Shown: positions 24,913-33,685, numbered from the stretch's first letter. The stretch: 64,000 bases of DNA from Phycisphaerales bacterium (GCA_016699835.1 CP064987.1:248001-312000), one strand, 5' to 3'. The notes: generated by a model from the sequence alone, not told the origin. Translations and numbers: made by a program.

Positions 24913-24964
24913 GACGCCGGGGATGGAGTGCCTTGCCCCAGTGCCTCGGCTCCCCACCCTCCAC

Positions 24965-25034
24965 GAATGCCGAATCACGAATCACGAAGGCCGGGCCTTT
25001 GCTCTCGAATGCCGAATCACGAGTCACGAAGGCC
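24965..25034. repeat. Family E repeat, two direct copies
   Basis: GAATGCCGAATCACGAATCA (24965-24992, ending CGAAGGCC) and a one-base variant at 25007-25034, 14 bp apart, just before the flavin reductase gene. A related sequence lies inside mnmG at 16172. Confidence 0.85.
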
Positions 25035-25057
25035 GACGTGCAGCCGTAGCATCGCCC

Positions 25058-25732
25058 ATGGACATCGATCCCGCGTCGCTCTCGCAGCCCGATCGGTACA
25101 AGTTGCTCATCGGCGGGATCGTCCCCAGGCCAATCGCGTGGGTCTCGACCGTGGCCCCTGATGGGAGCGGTCCCGCCGGGCGCACCAACCTCGCGCCCTT
25201 CTCCTTCTTTTCCGGCGTGGGGAGCAACCCCCTCTCGCTCCTGTTCTGTCCCGCCCTCAACGAGCGCGGCGAGGAGAAGGACACGCTGCGGAACGCGAAG
25301 CCCGTGGACGAGGGCGGCGTCGGCGAGTTCGTCGTCAGCGTCGCCACGCACGCCCTCGCGAGGAAGGTCGCCGCGACCGCCGAGGCGTTGCCCCATGGCG
25401 AGAGCGAGTTCGAGGCGTTCGGCCTGACGCCGGCGAAGAGCCGCGTGGTGAGGCCGCCGCGCGTGATGGAAAGCCCCTTGTCGTTCGAGTGCGTGACCGA
25501 GAGGGTGATCCGGTTGAACCCCGGCGCTCCCGCGGGGGGTGTCATCGTCATCGGCCGGATCGTGAGCGTGCACGCGGCGGAGGGAATCGTGAACGAGCGG
25601 CACCACATCGACCCGGCGGCCCTCGACGCCATCGGACGCATGGGCGGATTCGACTATTGCACGACCCGGGAAAGGTTCCAGATGCCCCCGGGGCGGAAGG
25701 CGTTGGACGCGTCATCGCCGATGGGCGGGTGA
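25058..25732 (+). CDS. Flavin reductase family protein (FMN-binding split barrel)
   Basis: 224 residues starting MDIDPASLSQPDRYKLLIGG. The family fold is recognisable: GGIVPRPIAWVSTV (start of the flavin-binding barrel), NLAPFSFFSGVGSNPLSLLF (phosphate/FMN loop), KPVDEGGVGEFVVSVATHALA and the C-terminal GGFDYCTTRERFQMP. Such proteins (DIM6/NTAB, HpaC-like) bind FMN, and many reduce it for partner oxygenases, but the true role is open. No partner oxygenase is adjacent. The upstream in-frame extension consists of dispersed repeats and is rejected. Confidence 0.88.
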   Translation: MDIDPASLSQPDRYKLLIGGIVPRPIAWVSTVAPDGSGPAGRTNLAPFSFFSGVGSNPLSLLFCPALNERGEEKDTLRNAKPVDEGGVGEFVVSVATHALARKVAATAEALPHGESEFEAFGLTPAKSRVVRPPRVMESPLSFECVTERVIRLNPGAPAGGVIVIGRIVSVHAAEGIVNERHHIDPAALDAIGRMGGFDYCTTRERFQMPPGRKALDASSPMGG

Positions 25733-25863
25733 TGTGGATCAAGGGCGCGGGCGAGCGCGGATGAGGGGCGTGGGCGCGACGGTCTCTGATCGTCGCGCGG
25801 CGTCGATGGGTCCTCGCGCGATGCGGTCTGGTCCTCGCGCGGAGCGGAGTGGGCACATCGCGC

Positions 25864-25892
25864 TTGCATTGCGGGCGATGATCCTGTAGATT
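25864..25892 (+). promoter_or_regulatory. Sigma-70-type promoter of the histone-like gene
   Basis: TTGCAT (25864-25869) and TAGATT (25887-25892) are separated by exactly 17 bases. They lie 66 bp before the ATG at 25958, in an otherwise gene-free stretch. Confidence 0.6.
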
Positions 25893-25957
25893 CTGTCGTG
25901 AACGGCAAGGATCGCGGCGAGTGCCGCGTGCCGAGACACTCTTTGGGAGTCAAGGAC

Positions 25958-26287
25958 ATGGCCAAGAAGGCAAAGAAGAAGGCGAAGAAGAAGGCCGCGA
26001 AGAAGGCGGGAAAGAAGAAGGGCGCGAAGAAGTCAAAGAAGAAGGCGACCAGGAAGGCGGCGAAGAAGGCCGGGAAGAAGAAGTCCGCGAAGCGGGGAGG
26101 GGGGGGCGCGAAGAAGGCGTCCGGTCGCAAGAAGGCGAAGAAGAAGGCCCGGCGCACGGTCCTCTACAGCAGCAAGGGGAAGAAGTTGTACGCGGTCCGC
26201 TCCGCGGGCGGGCAGTTCAAGGACATCCAGTCCTATCAGAAGGCCCACTCGATGGACATGGCGCGCAACGCCGCCGACGAGCAGTAG
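25958..26287 (+). CDS. Histone H1-like lysine/alanine-rich DNA-binding protein
   Basis: 109 residues starting MAKKAKKKAKKKAAKKAG. About the first 70 residues are almost only Lys, Ala, Gly and Arg in KKA steps, like the tail of histone H1 or chlamydial Hc1. Residues 70-109 (RTVLYSSKGKKLYAVRSAGG then QFKDIQSYQKAHSMDM) form a compact non-repetitive end. I take this to be a conserved small domain, but cannot name it. It probably compacts the nucleoid. A well-formed promoter lies upstream and a hairpin terminator downstream, so it is likely a strongly expressed single gene. GGGAG lies about 9 bases before the ATG. Confidence 0.8.
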   Translation: MAKKAKKKAKKKAAKKAGKKKGAKKSKKKATRKAAKKAGKKKSAKRGGGGAKKASGRKKAKKKARRTVLYSSKGKKLYAVRSAGGQFKDIQSYQKAHSMDMARNAADEQ

Positions 26288-26335
26288 ATCGAGTCCGCAT
26301 TTCGCGGACTTTGGCTCGTGGGAGACGCAAAGAAG

Positions 26336-26371
26336 CGGGCCTGGCCGAGTGGTCGGGCCCGTTGTTCTTTT
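26336..26371 (+). terminator. Terminator between histone-like and PNGase-like genes
   Basis: Stem CGGGCC/GGCCCG (26336-26341 with 26356-26361) then TTGTTCTTTT. The minus strand reads CTTCTTTG after the stem, so it may serve both convergent genes. A smaller hairpin, AGTCCGC/GCGGACT, is at 26292-26310. Confidence 0.65.
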
Positions 26372-26400
26372 GGGGTGGGCGTGCGCGGCATTGATGCGGG

Positions 26401-28269
26401 TCAGGGTGCCGTTGATTCGGCGGGGGTCGTTGTCGTGGCGTCGGCGTGCGACGCCTTTCGGTACAAGATCAACTGGCTCTCTGTCGTGTGCGTCGGGGCG
26501 TTGGTCTTTCCCCGGGCGTCGTTGACGTAGTCGTCGAGGATGTACTCGAGGTTGAGCGGGCGATCGGCGGCGAGGGCGTCCGTGACATCGACGATCCATG
26601 GACGCACGACGTCGCCCGGGGCCCACCCGGCCCGGTCGTACTTCCACGTGCCCCCCTGCGGGCGACACGGGTTCAGGTAGTTGTCCGTCTTCCACAGGGT
26701 GTTCGTGAACGCGTGGCCGTTGGCCTTGAGCGTGCGCCCGATCGACATGAACTCGGCGGCGTTGCCCGTGTTCGGCGACATGCCATGGCCGGAGACGACG
26801 AGTCGGACCTTGGCGGCGACCGTGTCCCTGGGAATCGCGATCTCCTTCGGCGTGTAGAACTCGCTGGGCGGGTGATCGGGGTCGCCGATGGTCGGATTGC
26901 CGCACCAGAGATTGATGACGCTCGTCGCGATGAGATTCTCGGGGGCCGGGCCGGGGTAGTACTCGAGATTCAGCGAGACGATCCAGCCCTCGCCATAGGT
27001 CGTGCACTCCTGGACGAAGCGCTTTCGGCCCATGAGGAGAGGTCGCAGGTCCGAGACATCGACGGACCACTCATAGCCGCGGTGGTACGGGGTGATGTAG
27101 CGGATCATCTCGGTGCGGTCGGTGCCGTCCTCGTTCTCGATGGAGATGTGGGCGATCCGGTCCCAGGGGTCGAAGCGTGATTCTGGCTTGTCGAGGCGCA
27201 GAGTGGCGATGATCCGGCCGACGCCGTCGAGGGACTGGGGGAGATCGACGACGCTGGTGTTCGTGGTGTGTTCCTTGTCGTTGAGGACATGGTCGAGGGC
27301 GACGATGCGCGTCGGCGGCGTGGGGCGAGTGACGAGATTCGACTCGACGATGGAGAGGTCATCGAGCAGGACATCGCCCGCGGTCTCGGCGTTTCTCGCG
27401 CCGAAGAACCCGCGGCCGCTGAAGGCGACCATGCCGGGTATGAAATATCGATCGAACACGGTCTCGTCGTCGAGGGTGAGCGTCACGTCGGCCCCGCCGG
27501 TCACGAACTCGATCGTCGCCCTGATGGCATGGGGCTTCTCATCACGGAACTCGGTCGCGGTCGTCTTCTTGATGATCTCCAGGCCGTCCCAATGCAGCGA
27601 GATCTCGTGCTGCGGGCGGTCCATGGCGTTGCCCGAGCCCTTGAAGGGGTCGCGATTGACGGGGTTGCTCGCATCGAGGCCGAGGCCGAAGGCGTGGCGG
27701 AGGTTTGGCGCTTCCCAACCCCACACGGGCCGCTCGAGCATGGCGTTGCCCCAGGGGTCCTTGCTCTCGTCGGGCTTCATCGGGACGGGGAGGAAGGGAG
27801 TCGTCGCAGCGTCGGCACCATCGCTCGCGTCTTTCGTGGTGGTGGGAGAAGGAATGTGATCGGCGTCGATCCACGCGAAGCCCATCCCTTCTGTTCCCGT
27901 GTTCATCACGACCGTCCAGCCGATCACGACGGTCGATGGGACGAATCCGACGCCGGCATTCACTCCTTCGAGCGACTCGTCATAGGGAATCGCGATCACC
28001 GCCGACGAGTTCGCCCAACTCTCGAGGAGGTAGAGTTTCCCGTCCTCGATCCGCGGGGCACCCATCCGCTTCTTCGCGTCGCCGCTGAGTTCGCTGGGCC
28101 AGTCCTTCAGGTTGACGGGCACGGCGTCGGCGTCGTCGAAGTGCCAGGTGCGCCCCTGGGCGTGCACCGGGGCGAATGGCGGCGGCTCGACCACCGGCGC
28201 AGGAGCCTCTGGAGAATCGACGTGGGGCGTTTGGGCGAGGAGGCCCGCGACGAGGAGGATCTCGATCAT
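26401..28269 (-). CDS. Secreted protein with PNGase F-like C-terminal domain
   Basis: 622 residues with a short signal-like N terminus (MIEILLVAGLLAQTP). Residues about 35-320 look like a concanavalin/LamG-type beta sandwich (RTWHFDDADAVPVNL, GVNAGVGFVPSTVVIGWTVV, HEISLHWDGLEI, DVTLTLDDETVFD). From about 335 the sequence resembles the two-jelly-roll PNGase F fold. It has DRIAHISIENEDGT, EMIRYITPYHRGYEWSVDVSDL, an ANGHAFTNTLW segment and RPQGGTWKYDRAGWAPGDVV, the last matching the RPQ-GTW-RAGWCPG pattern of PNGase F relatives with Ala for Cys. It may act on glycans or simply bind; activity cannot be inferred from this. Confidence 0.65.
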   Translation of the reverse strand: MIEILLVAGLLAQTPHVDSPEAPAPVVEPPPFAPVHAQGRTWHFDDADAVPVNLKDWPSELSGDAKKRMGAPRIEDGKLYLLESWANSSAVIAIPYDESLEGVNAGVGFVPSTVVIGWTVVMNTGTEGMGFAWIDADHIPSPTTTKDASDGADAATTPFLPVPMKPDESKDPWGNAMLERPVWGWEAPNLRHAFGLGLDASNPVNRDPFKGSGNAMDRPQHEISLHWDGLEIIKKTTATEFRDEKPHAIRATIEFVTGGADVTLTLDDETVFDRYFIPGMVAFSGRGFFGARNAETAGDVLLDDLSIVESNLVTRPTPPTRIVALDHVLNDKEHTTNTSVVDLPQSLDGVGRIIATLRLDKPESRFDPWDRIAHISIENEDGTDRTEMIRYITPYHRGYEWSVDVSDLRPLLMGRKRFVQECTTYGEGWIVSLNLEYYPGPAPENLIATSVINLWCGNPTIGDPDHPPSEFYTPKEIAIPRDTVAAKVRLVVSGHGMSPNTGNAAEFMSIGRTLKANGHAFTNTLWKTDNYLNPCRPQGGTWKYDRAGWAPGDVVRPWIVDVTDALAADRPLNLEYILDDYVNDARGKTNAPTHTTESQLILYRKASHADATTTTPAESTAP

Positions 28270-28460
28270 GCCGCATCCTATTGAGAGTCAGCGGGCGGCA
28301 CCGCCGATGGGGATCGCCGACCAACGTGAACAGGCCCCACGAGAACGCCCTTGACCGGAGCGGGAGGCGGACCGTCGGGTCGTCGAGGTGGTTCCAAGTC
28401 GGGCTGGGCGATGGCGACTACAGTTGGCCCCGCTCCGCACGATGGCGTGCGTGCGACCCC

Positions 28461-28551
28461 TGGAGAGGTGGCCGAGCGGCTGAAGGCGACGGTTTGCTAA
28501 ACCGTTATACGGGTTCAGGCCTGTATCGAGGGTTCGAATCCCTCCCTCTCC
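28461..28551 (+). tRNA. tRNA-Ser (GCT)
   Basis: A 7-bp acceptor stem pairs 28461-28467 (GGAGAGG) with 28544-28550 (CCTCTCC), with discriminator G at 28551. The D arm is present, and the anticodon stem ACGGT/ACCGT encloses TTGCTAA with anticodon GCT at 28495-28497. A long variable arm (ACGGGTTCAGGCCTGT) is typical of class II tRNA-Ser, and the T arm carries GGTTCGAATCC. The 3' CCA is not encoded. It reads AGC/AGT codons. Confidence 0.97.
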
Positions 28552-28639
28552 GCTTTTCTCTGGTGGACGCCCCGAGTGGCGGGCCCCGGCCTGACGGTTC
28601 CTACCCGCCTCACGAGGCCCATCGGACACGCCCACCAAA

Positions 28640-28670
28640 ATACAGAAAAGCCCCGGAATCTCCGGGGCTT
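28640..28670 (-). terminator. Terminator of FN3-like paralog B
   Basis: Perfect 9-bp stem AAGCCCCGG/CCGGGGCTT (28648-28656 with 28662-28670), followed on the minus strand by TTCTGTATTTT. It lies about 50 bp after the stop at 28722. Confidence 0.8.
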
Positions 28671-28721
28671 CGTTCCTTGGTTCTTCAACGTTGGGCCAAT
28701 GGCCTTTGGCCGCGTCCGTCC

Positions 28722-29447
28722 TCACGCCGCCTTGGCCGACGGCATCGCGGGCTGGACGTAGCCGACGTTCGCCGACTCGCTCGTCGACGCGACCGTGGCC
28801 GACTCGCTCCCTGGCTCGGCGCCGAAGTTGATGGTCAGGATCTGGCTCGGCGGGCCGTACTCGCCGTTGCGCGAGGCCTGGACGACGTACTGCACGCTGT
28901 CGGGCCCCTGCACGAAGGTCTTGTCGACGAACGACCGATTCCCGCTCACGCCGATGAAGGCGAACGGCTGGCTCGACGACGACCGGCGCGTGATGATGTA
29001 TGACGTGCCGCTCGTCCCCGGGGGGTTCTCGCACTTCCATTTGAGTTGCAGGGATCCGCTGGCGGGGTCGATCCCGACGGCGAAGTCCTTGGGGGTCCCC
29101 GGGGGGGGCGGGGTGGAGGGGGTCGCGGGGGCGGGGATCTGCGCCAGGGCATAGACGACGCTGGGGTCATTACTATTCTCGGCGAACATGCGGACCAGCC
29201 TTATAATGTCGGCCGCCGAGCGCCGCGCCTGGGCGATCGCCCCGTTCTGGGCCTCGGTCGCGGCCCGCGCCGCGGCCGCCGCGGTGAGGCGCGCCTCGAA
29301 GGCGACCTGGGCGCCCTCGGTCAGCGACTGGAACTGGGCGGCGACGGCGGGGCTGATCCCGATGGCCACCGCGTTATCGGCCCAGGTCGTGGAATGCACG
29401 AGGGCAAAGTTCAGAAACTCCTGATTTCCATCGGGCAAGACGGCCAT
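28722..29447 (-). CDS. FN3-like two-part protein, paralog B
   Basis: 241 residues starting MAVLPDGNQEFLNFALVHST; AAGGAG sits 7 bases before the ATG at 29447. It shares with paralog A (22303) the opening MAVLPD, the helical N half (TWADNAVAIGISPAVAAQFQ ... AQARRSAADIIRLVR), the junction PSVVYALAQIPAPATPS and the FN3-like end (PKDFAVGIDPASGSLQLKWK, YIITRRSSSSQPFAFIGVSG, VQYVVQASRNGEYGPPSQI). Its C terminus adds about 35 Ser/Ala-rich residues. There is no signal peptide. The pair suggests an expanded family in this genome; function unknown. Confidence 0.8.
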   Translation of the reverse strand: MAVLPDGNQEFLNFALVHSTTWADNAVAIGISPAVAAQFQSLTEGAQVAFEARLTAAAAARAATEAQNGAIAQARRSAADIIRLVRMFAENSNDPSVVYALAQIPAPATPSTPPPPGTPKDFAVGIDPASGSLQLKWKCENPPGTSGTSYIITRRSSSSQPFAFIGVSGNRSFVDKTFVQGPDSVQYVVQASRNGEYGPPSQILTINFGAEPGSESATVASTSESANVGYVQPAMPSAKAA

Positions 29448-30270
29448 GCGATGCTCCTTCTTCGGTTCGCGCCCCGGATCGGCGTCCTCCCGGTCACGCG
29501 CCGAAAGAAGAAACCGTCCCGGAGTGCGTCGAGGGCATCGGCGACTCGCCGCCGCGGATGAACCCCGATCCGCGCCGCGCACGAGCGAGCCCCCGCGCGA
29601 TCCGTCCACAGCCGCGATCCGGATCATCCGGTCCAGTTCTTGCATTCGAGGCGACGCGTCGGATCCCCCCACACCATCCGACGCTTCCAACCCGCCGAGT
29701 CGCCCCAGAGCGCACGACGCTCTCGTCCTGTCGCCCGCCCGACGATCGTCGCGATCGCCCCTTCCCGCGCCTCCCCACCGTCCGACAATCCTTCTGTTCG
29801 GGTGCGGCGGACTTCCAATCGCCTCCGCGACGTCCACGCCGAACACGGCAAGGTCCGAATCGAAAACGGCGACGAGCAAAGCGTCCCGGTCAGGAACCAA
29901 AGCGGCCACGGCGACGACCAAAGCGTCCCGGTCGGGAACCAAAGCGGCCACGGCGACGACCAAAGCGGCCACGGCAACGACCAAAGCGGCCCGGTCGGGA
30001 ACCAAAGCGGCCACGGCGACGACCAAAGCGGCCACGGCAACGACCAAAGCGGCCGCCGGGAGTGTTCCCGTGCCCGCCGCAAGACCTCCGGCGGGCGTGG
30101 GAAGAGTTCGCCCGCCCGCCCATCACGCGAACACCCCCACCCCGCGCGCGAGCACCCCCGCCCCGCGCGGACGAGCGAGGTCCGATCACGCCTGCGGGCC
30201 GGGCCGAGAACAATGGAAGATCGAACAACGAACCGGGGTGTCGGCGATCGACACCCACGCCGTGGGGTTC
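29448..30270. other. 823-bp gene-free region with minisatellite
   Basis: Open frames run through in several phases because the sequence is GC-rich and repetitive, but none has a recognisable product. The central part (29878-30060) is a 21-bp tandem array. I see no hairpin terminator for the gene that ends at 30271. Confidence 0.7.
29878..30060. repeat. 21-bp minisatellite array 3 (about 8.5 units)
   Basis: AAAGCG begins every 21 bases. Two unit types alternate: AAAGCGGCCACGGCGACGA(CC) and AAAGCG(T/G)CCCGGTCGGGA(ACC). The order shows higher-order duplication (the three-unit block from 29941 recurs from 30004). Confidence 0.92.
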
Positions 30271-31413
30271 TTACCGTCGCCGCCGCGTGGTTGCGAGGGT
30301 TCCGGCCAGAATCAATGATACCATCGCTCCGGGGGTTGGGATCGTGACGAGTACCGGTCCTGACGCAAAGTGCAGTCCATCCCCGGAAACGATGAGTTGG
30401 CTGAAGAGTGTGAGATCCCCAGTGTCAACACCGTGATATTGGAAAAAATCAACCGCCCGCATCACACCGGTCTCTTGGGTCCAGATCCACGACCCGAAGC
30501 CATCCGGGGCACCAAGCGCGCCGACGAGCACACTTCCGTCATACGACGCCCCGCTCGGAAAGATCCCGGTGAAGGGAGCGCCATCGGTCCAGCCCACGGC
30601 GACTCCATCATGAATCGCAAATCCACTCGCATAGATCGTGCGTCCGTCCCCCGTGATGGCGGTCGCGTTTCCAAACAGAATCGGTTGCCCGCTCTGCGTG
30701 ACCAGTGGTGTGAGGGCTGGCTGCGATGTGTCCCAAGCCCAGGGGCCACTAATAACCGTTGAGTTGAAAGCCCAGTCACCGACCACGATACTCCCATCGC
30801 TCGACATTCCATTGGCGTGGTTCCACGTGCTCCCGCCGGGGAAGGGGGGGATCTGGACTCCGCCGCTCTCGGTCCAGCGGTACGCCGTGCTCCGGCCGAT
30901 GCTGTCCACGAAACTCGTGTTCAGCATCGCGATCGAGCCGTCGGTGTTCAGATGGGTCACGCGGCCCTGACGCGTCTGCCCCGCGAGCGAGACGTTGGGA
31001 AGATCGCGGAACGTGCCGTCGTCGTAGTACAGGCGGGGAGGAACATTGGGCGTGAACGAGTTGGAAAAGCCAACGACGAGGCCATCGCCCGAGATTCTCG
31101 GAAGATCGCCCGCGGCATACTCGGTGCGGGTGCCGCCAGGCGCGTACCGAAAGACAGGCCCGTTCGAGGAGCCGCCCAAGGTGTAGCTCCAACCAACGAC
31201 AACGCCGTCGTGCGAGATTCCGGTCACGGTGGTAGACGTGAACCCAGGCGAGGGCTGGATGTACTCGATCGAGGGGGTCTGGGCGAGGGCGGATGTGGAC
31301 GGCGTGGTCAGGCCCGCGAGGACGACCAAACCACCAACCGCCGCCCGAACCATGGCGGAGGTCTTCGCCCGGTTCGCCGACGGGCCCGTCCGATTTCGAT
31401 GGTCGCTTCGCAT
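30271..31413 (-). CDS. Secreted HAF-repeat-like protein with PEP-CTERM-like anchor
   Basis: 380 residues from the ATG at 31413, which has GGAGG 8 bases upstream; the frame is open to 31542. The signal peptide is MVRAAVGGLVVLAGLTTPSTSALAQ after a charged lead. The mature part is made of short repeated phrases (GISHDGVVVGWSYTLGG, RISGDGLVVGFSN, GMSSDGSIVVGDWAF, AITGDGRTIYASG, GASYDGSVLVGALG) like the extracellular HAF repeats. The C-terminal end IPTPGAMVSLILAGTL then ATTRRRR is a PEP-CTERM-like sorting signal: Pro motif, TM and basic cluster. It is probably surface or matrix associated. Confidence 0.8.
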   Translation of the reverse strand: MRSDHRNRTGPSANRAKTSAMVRAAVGGLVVLAGLTTPSTSALAQTPSIEYIQPSPGFTSTTVTGISHDGVVVGWSYTLGGSSNGPVFRYAPGGTRTEYAAGDLPRISGDGLVVGFSNSFTPNVPPRLYYDDGTFRDLPNVSLAGQTRQGRVTHLNTDGSIAMLNTSFVDSIGRSTAYRWTESGGVQIPPFPGGSTWNHANGMSSDGSIVVGDWAFNSTVISGPWAWDTSQPALTPLVTQSGQPILFGNATAITGDGRTIYASGFAIHDGVAVGWTDGAPFTGIFPSGASYDGSVLVGALGAPDGFGSWIWTQETGVMRAVDFFQYHGVDTGDLTLFSQLIVSGDGLHFASGPVLVTIPTPGAMVSLILAGTLATTRRRR

Positions 31414-31903
31414 CTGGCCGCCTCCGATCGCCCCACTACGGAGAATGTGCGCCATGTTTTCCAGAATGCCAACCAAAGTGGAGAGAGTATCTTGGGATTC
31501 TGCGAGGTCGGAGTCTGGAGTCGTCTTCTCTCCAGGATCCATTCGACTGGCACCGTGCTCATCTTCCCTCCCCCCCCCGCCGCCCCCCCGCCCCCGCCCT
31601 CCGCCTTCCTCGGCGTTCGGATTCCGACAGGACGTCCCATGCCGAGCGGCTCGGGAGTCGTTCTAGATTGCTTGTTTCTGGACGTTTCGGTAGCATTTGT
31701 GAAGATTGGCGCAAGATCGTGACGGAGACGCCGCCTTCTGTCGGTGGGTCGAGACGGCCGACGGGAGGCATGGGGTTGGGGGTGATGGGCGTGGTGGCGG
31801 CGAGAGCGGGCGCGTCGGGCCTCGTGGGTCCGGCGTCGAGGCGTGCACCCGGCTTCGCACCACGGCGGACGCCCGACGGCTTGCCCACTCGTGGAGGTTC
31901 AAC
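31414..31903. other. 490-bp divergent intergenic region
   Basis: It lies between the PEP-CTERM-like gene (minus) and the secreted module protein (plus) and should hold both promoters. The only feature I see is a C-rich run around 31565-31605. The frames open here are not supported as genes. Confidence 0.5.
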
Positions 31904-33571
31904 ATGAAGGTGTGGGAAACTCGTGGGCGGTCGCTCCTTTTGGTCGCGTGCGCCGGGATGGGCCTTGGGCTTGGGTTCGAGCGGGACGCCGCGGCCCAGT
32001 GCGTGGTGACGGACGTGTACTCGGGCGGGTTCCGCCATGTCGCGACGGGCGCGGCGACGCTCGAGCCGCTCGCCGGTCGCCGACTCGCGGTGCACAACCT
32101 CGGAAGCAGCGGGCAGGACGGCGTCGAGATCAAACTCCGCAGCGTCTGGGGCGGGGGCGTGAGCGTGGACGTGGATGAAGTCCTCGCCGCGGGAGGCTCG
32201 GGGCTTGCCACCGGGATCCGCATCAGACCCAAGGGCTGGGACGGCACGGTCAAGGGCAACCTGCGCGTCTCCGCGGGAGCTGTTCCGGGCGAGTTGATCA
32301 TCGAGCACGCCGAGTCCACGATCGGAACCGACCATTTCGTGTACCGCTTGTACGACTCTACCGGGAATGTGCTCGACACCGGCACCGTCGCGTCGTCGAT
32401 CGCCGCGTTCACGTGCACGCCGATCACGGGCGGCCTCCCCGGGGTGACGTCAACCGCCATGGCCATCGAACGCAAGGGCCCGCCCGGGCAGCACCGCTCC
32501 TCGATGCGGTTCACGGGCGGACCGGGCGCCGTCGCGCTCCAGTGCACGGTCTCCGGACTGGCCTCGGCGCCGGTCCCCGGCGTGCACACCATCGAGTTCG
32601 AGTCCATCGGCTCGACCGACGACGGGCGCACGCAATCCGTCGACATCGACGCGGACGACCTGACCGACCTGATCGTGGGCGACCCGCACATCGCCTCGCT
32701 GAACGTCCCCTGCCCGCCGTGGGACTGCGCCTCGTCGTTCGACGATCACGCGATCTCGGGCATCGGGGGCGCGACGATCAAGGATTTCTGCGCCGGCGAG
32801 GTCTGCGACGGCACCGATCCGGAAAAGCACATCGTCCTCGTGGACAACCTCGGCAGCAGCGGGCAGGACGGCGTGAGCGTGGACTTTGGGCCCGTGGGCG
32901 ACGGCTCGGGGCTCCAACTGGGCCGCAGCGGCAACTGCTGCCGCGGGCACGTCATCATCATGAAACTTTATGATGATGCCAACACCGAGAACATGCGAGT
33001 GATCTGCTATTCAGTCAACGCCATCCCGTGGACTGAAAAACTCACCTGTGACGCCACGGCCACGCCAGGCGCGGTCGAAATGGAGGTCGTCGTGTATTCC
33101 TCCGGCAGCGGCGGGGGTGGTGGCGGATCGAGCATCTACGACCCAAACTTCGATTTCACCCCAACGGCCGTGCGAGTCTTCAGCGGGCTTACCATCGATG
33201 TCGATGTCCTCAATCCATGCTCGAACGGGAGTTGGGTCAAGGTCCCCGGCGGCACGGGCCAGTGGTGGCAGGACGCCGTCTATCGCTGCGAGAGCACGAT
33301 GGATTTTCTCCTGCCCAGCGGCGAGATCCTGAGCGGGAACGCGATCGCCATCCGCCCGGTGCTCAACCCCGCCACGATCCCGCCGCGCGTGCGCCGCGTC
33401 GAGATGACCAGCGACTATGGCGGATCGCTCTATGTCGACGACATCCCCCTCGCCAGCCCGCCCCAGTGCGTCAGTGACGTGGACGACGGGACGTTCACGG
33501 GCACGCCCGACGGCGGAACCACCATCGACGACCTGCTCTACTTCCTCTCGCGATTCAATCTCGGGTGCTGA
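31904..33571 (+). CDS. Secreted protein with C-terminal TIDDLLY module
   Basis: 555 residues from the ATG at 31904 (GGAGG 6 bases upstream). The signal peptide is MKVWETRGRSLLLVACAGMG and on to DAAAQ. Two internal repeats carry the phrase NLGSSGQDGV (near residues 63 and 318), each followed by a beta-rich segment and a Cys-containing ITGG/AIPW region, so the protein is an internal duplication. The C-terminal 40 residues (DVDDGTFTGTPDGGTTIDDL then LYFLSRFNLGC) are a short Asp-rich, dockerin-like module typical of secreted planctomycete proteins. The role is unknown; probably extracellular or envelope-bound. Confidence 0.78.
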   Translation: MKVWETRGRSLLLVACAGMGLGLGFERDAAAQCVVTDVYSGGFRHVATGAATLEPLAGRRLAVHNLGSSGQDGVEIKLRSVWGGGVSVDVDEVLAAGGSGLATGIRIRPKGWDGTVKGNLRVSAGAVPGELIIEHAESTIGTDHFVYRLYDSTGNVLDTGTVASSIAAFTCTPITGGLPGVTSTAMAIERKGPPGQHRSSMRFTGGPGAVALQCTVSGLASAPVPGVHTIEFESIGSTDDGRTQSVDIDADDLTDLIVGDPHIASLNVPCPPWDCASSFDDHAISGIGGATIKDFCAGEVCDGTDPEKHIVLVDNLGSSGQDGVSVDFGPVGDGSGLQLGRSGNCCRGHVIIMKLYDDANTENMRVICYSVNAIPWTEKLTCDATATPGAVEMEVVVYSSGSGGGGGGSSIYDPNFDFTPTAVRVFSGLTIDVDVLNPCSNGSWVKVPGGTGQWWQDAVYRCESTMDFLLPSGEILSGNAIAIRPVLNPATIPPRVRRVEMTSDYGGSLYVDDIPLASPPQCVSDVDDGTFTGTPDGGTTIDDLLYFLSRFNLGC

Positions 33572-33624
33572 TCGTGGATCTCTAACACGTATCAGCGGCA
33601 CGACATCGATGATGTTGAATCACC

Positions 33625-33659
33625 ACCGCCCGGGCGATGTTCGCTCGGGCGGTATTTTT
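33625..33659 (+). terminator. Strong terminator of the secreted module gene
   Basis: A 13-bp stem (33625-33637 with 33641-33653, one mismatch), loop TGT, then ATTTTTGG. Confidence 0.85.
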
Positions 33660-33685
33660 GGTGCGAACTCCGTGAGCCACGTCCC

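Noticed and set aside
29446..30436. Plus-strand open frames upstream of FN3-like paralog B (Lys/Ala/Thr- and Arg-rich)
   Set aside because: Low-complexity translation of array 3 and GC-rich sequence; antisense to the promoter region of a better gene, with no Shine-Dalgarno.
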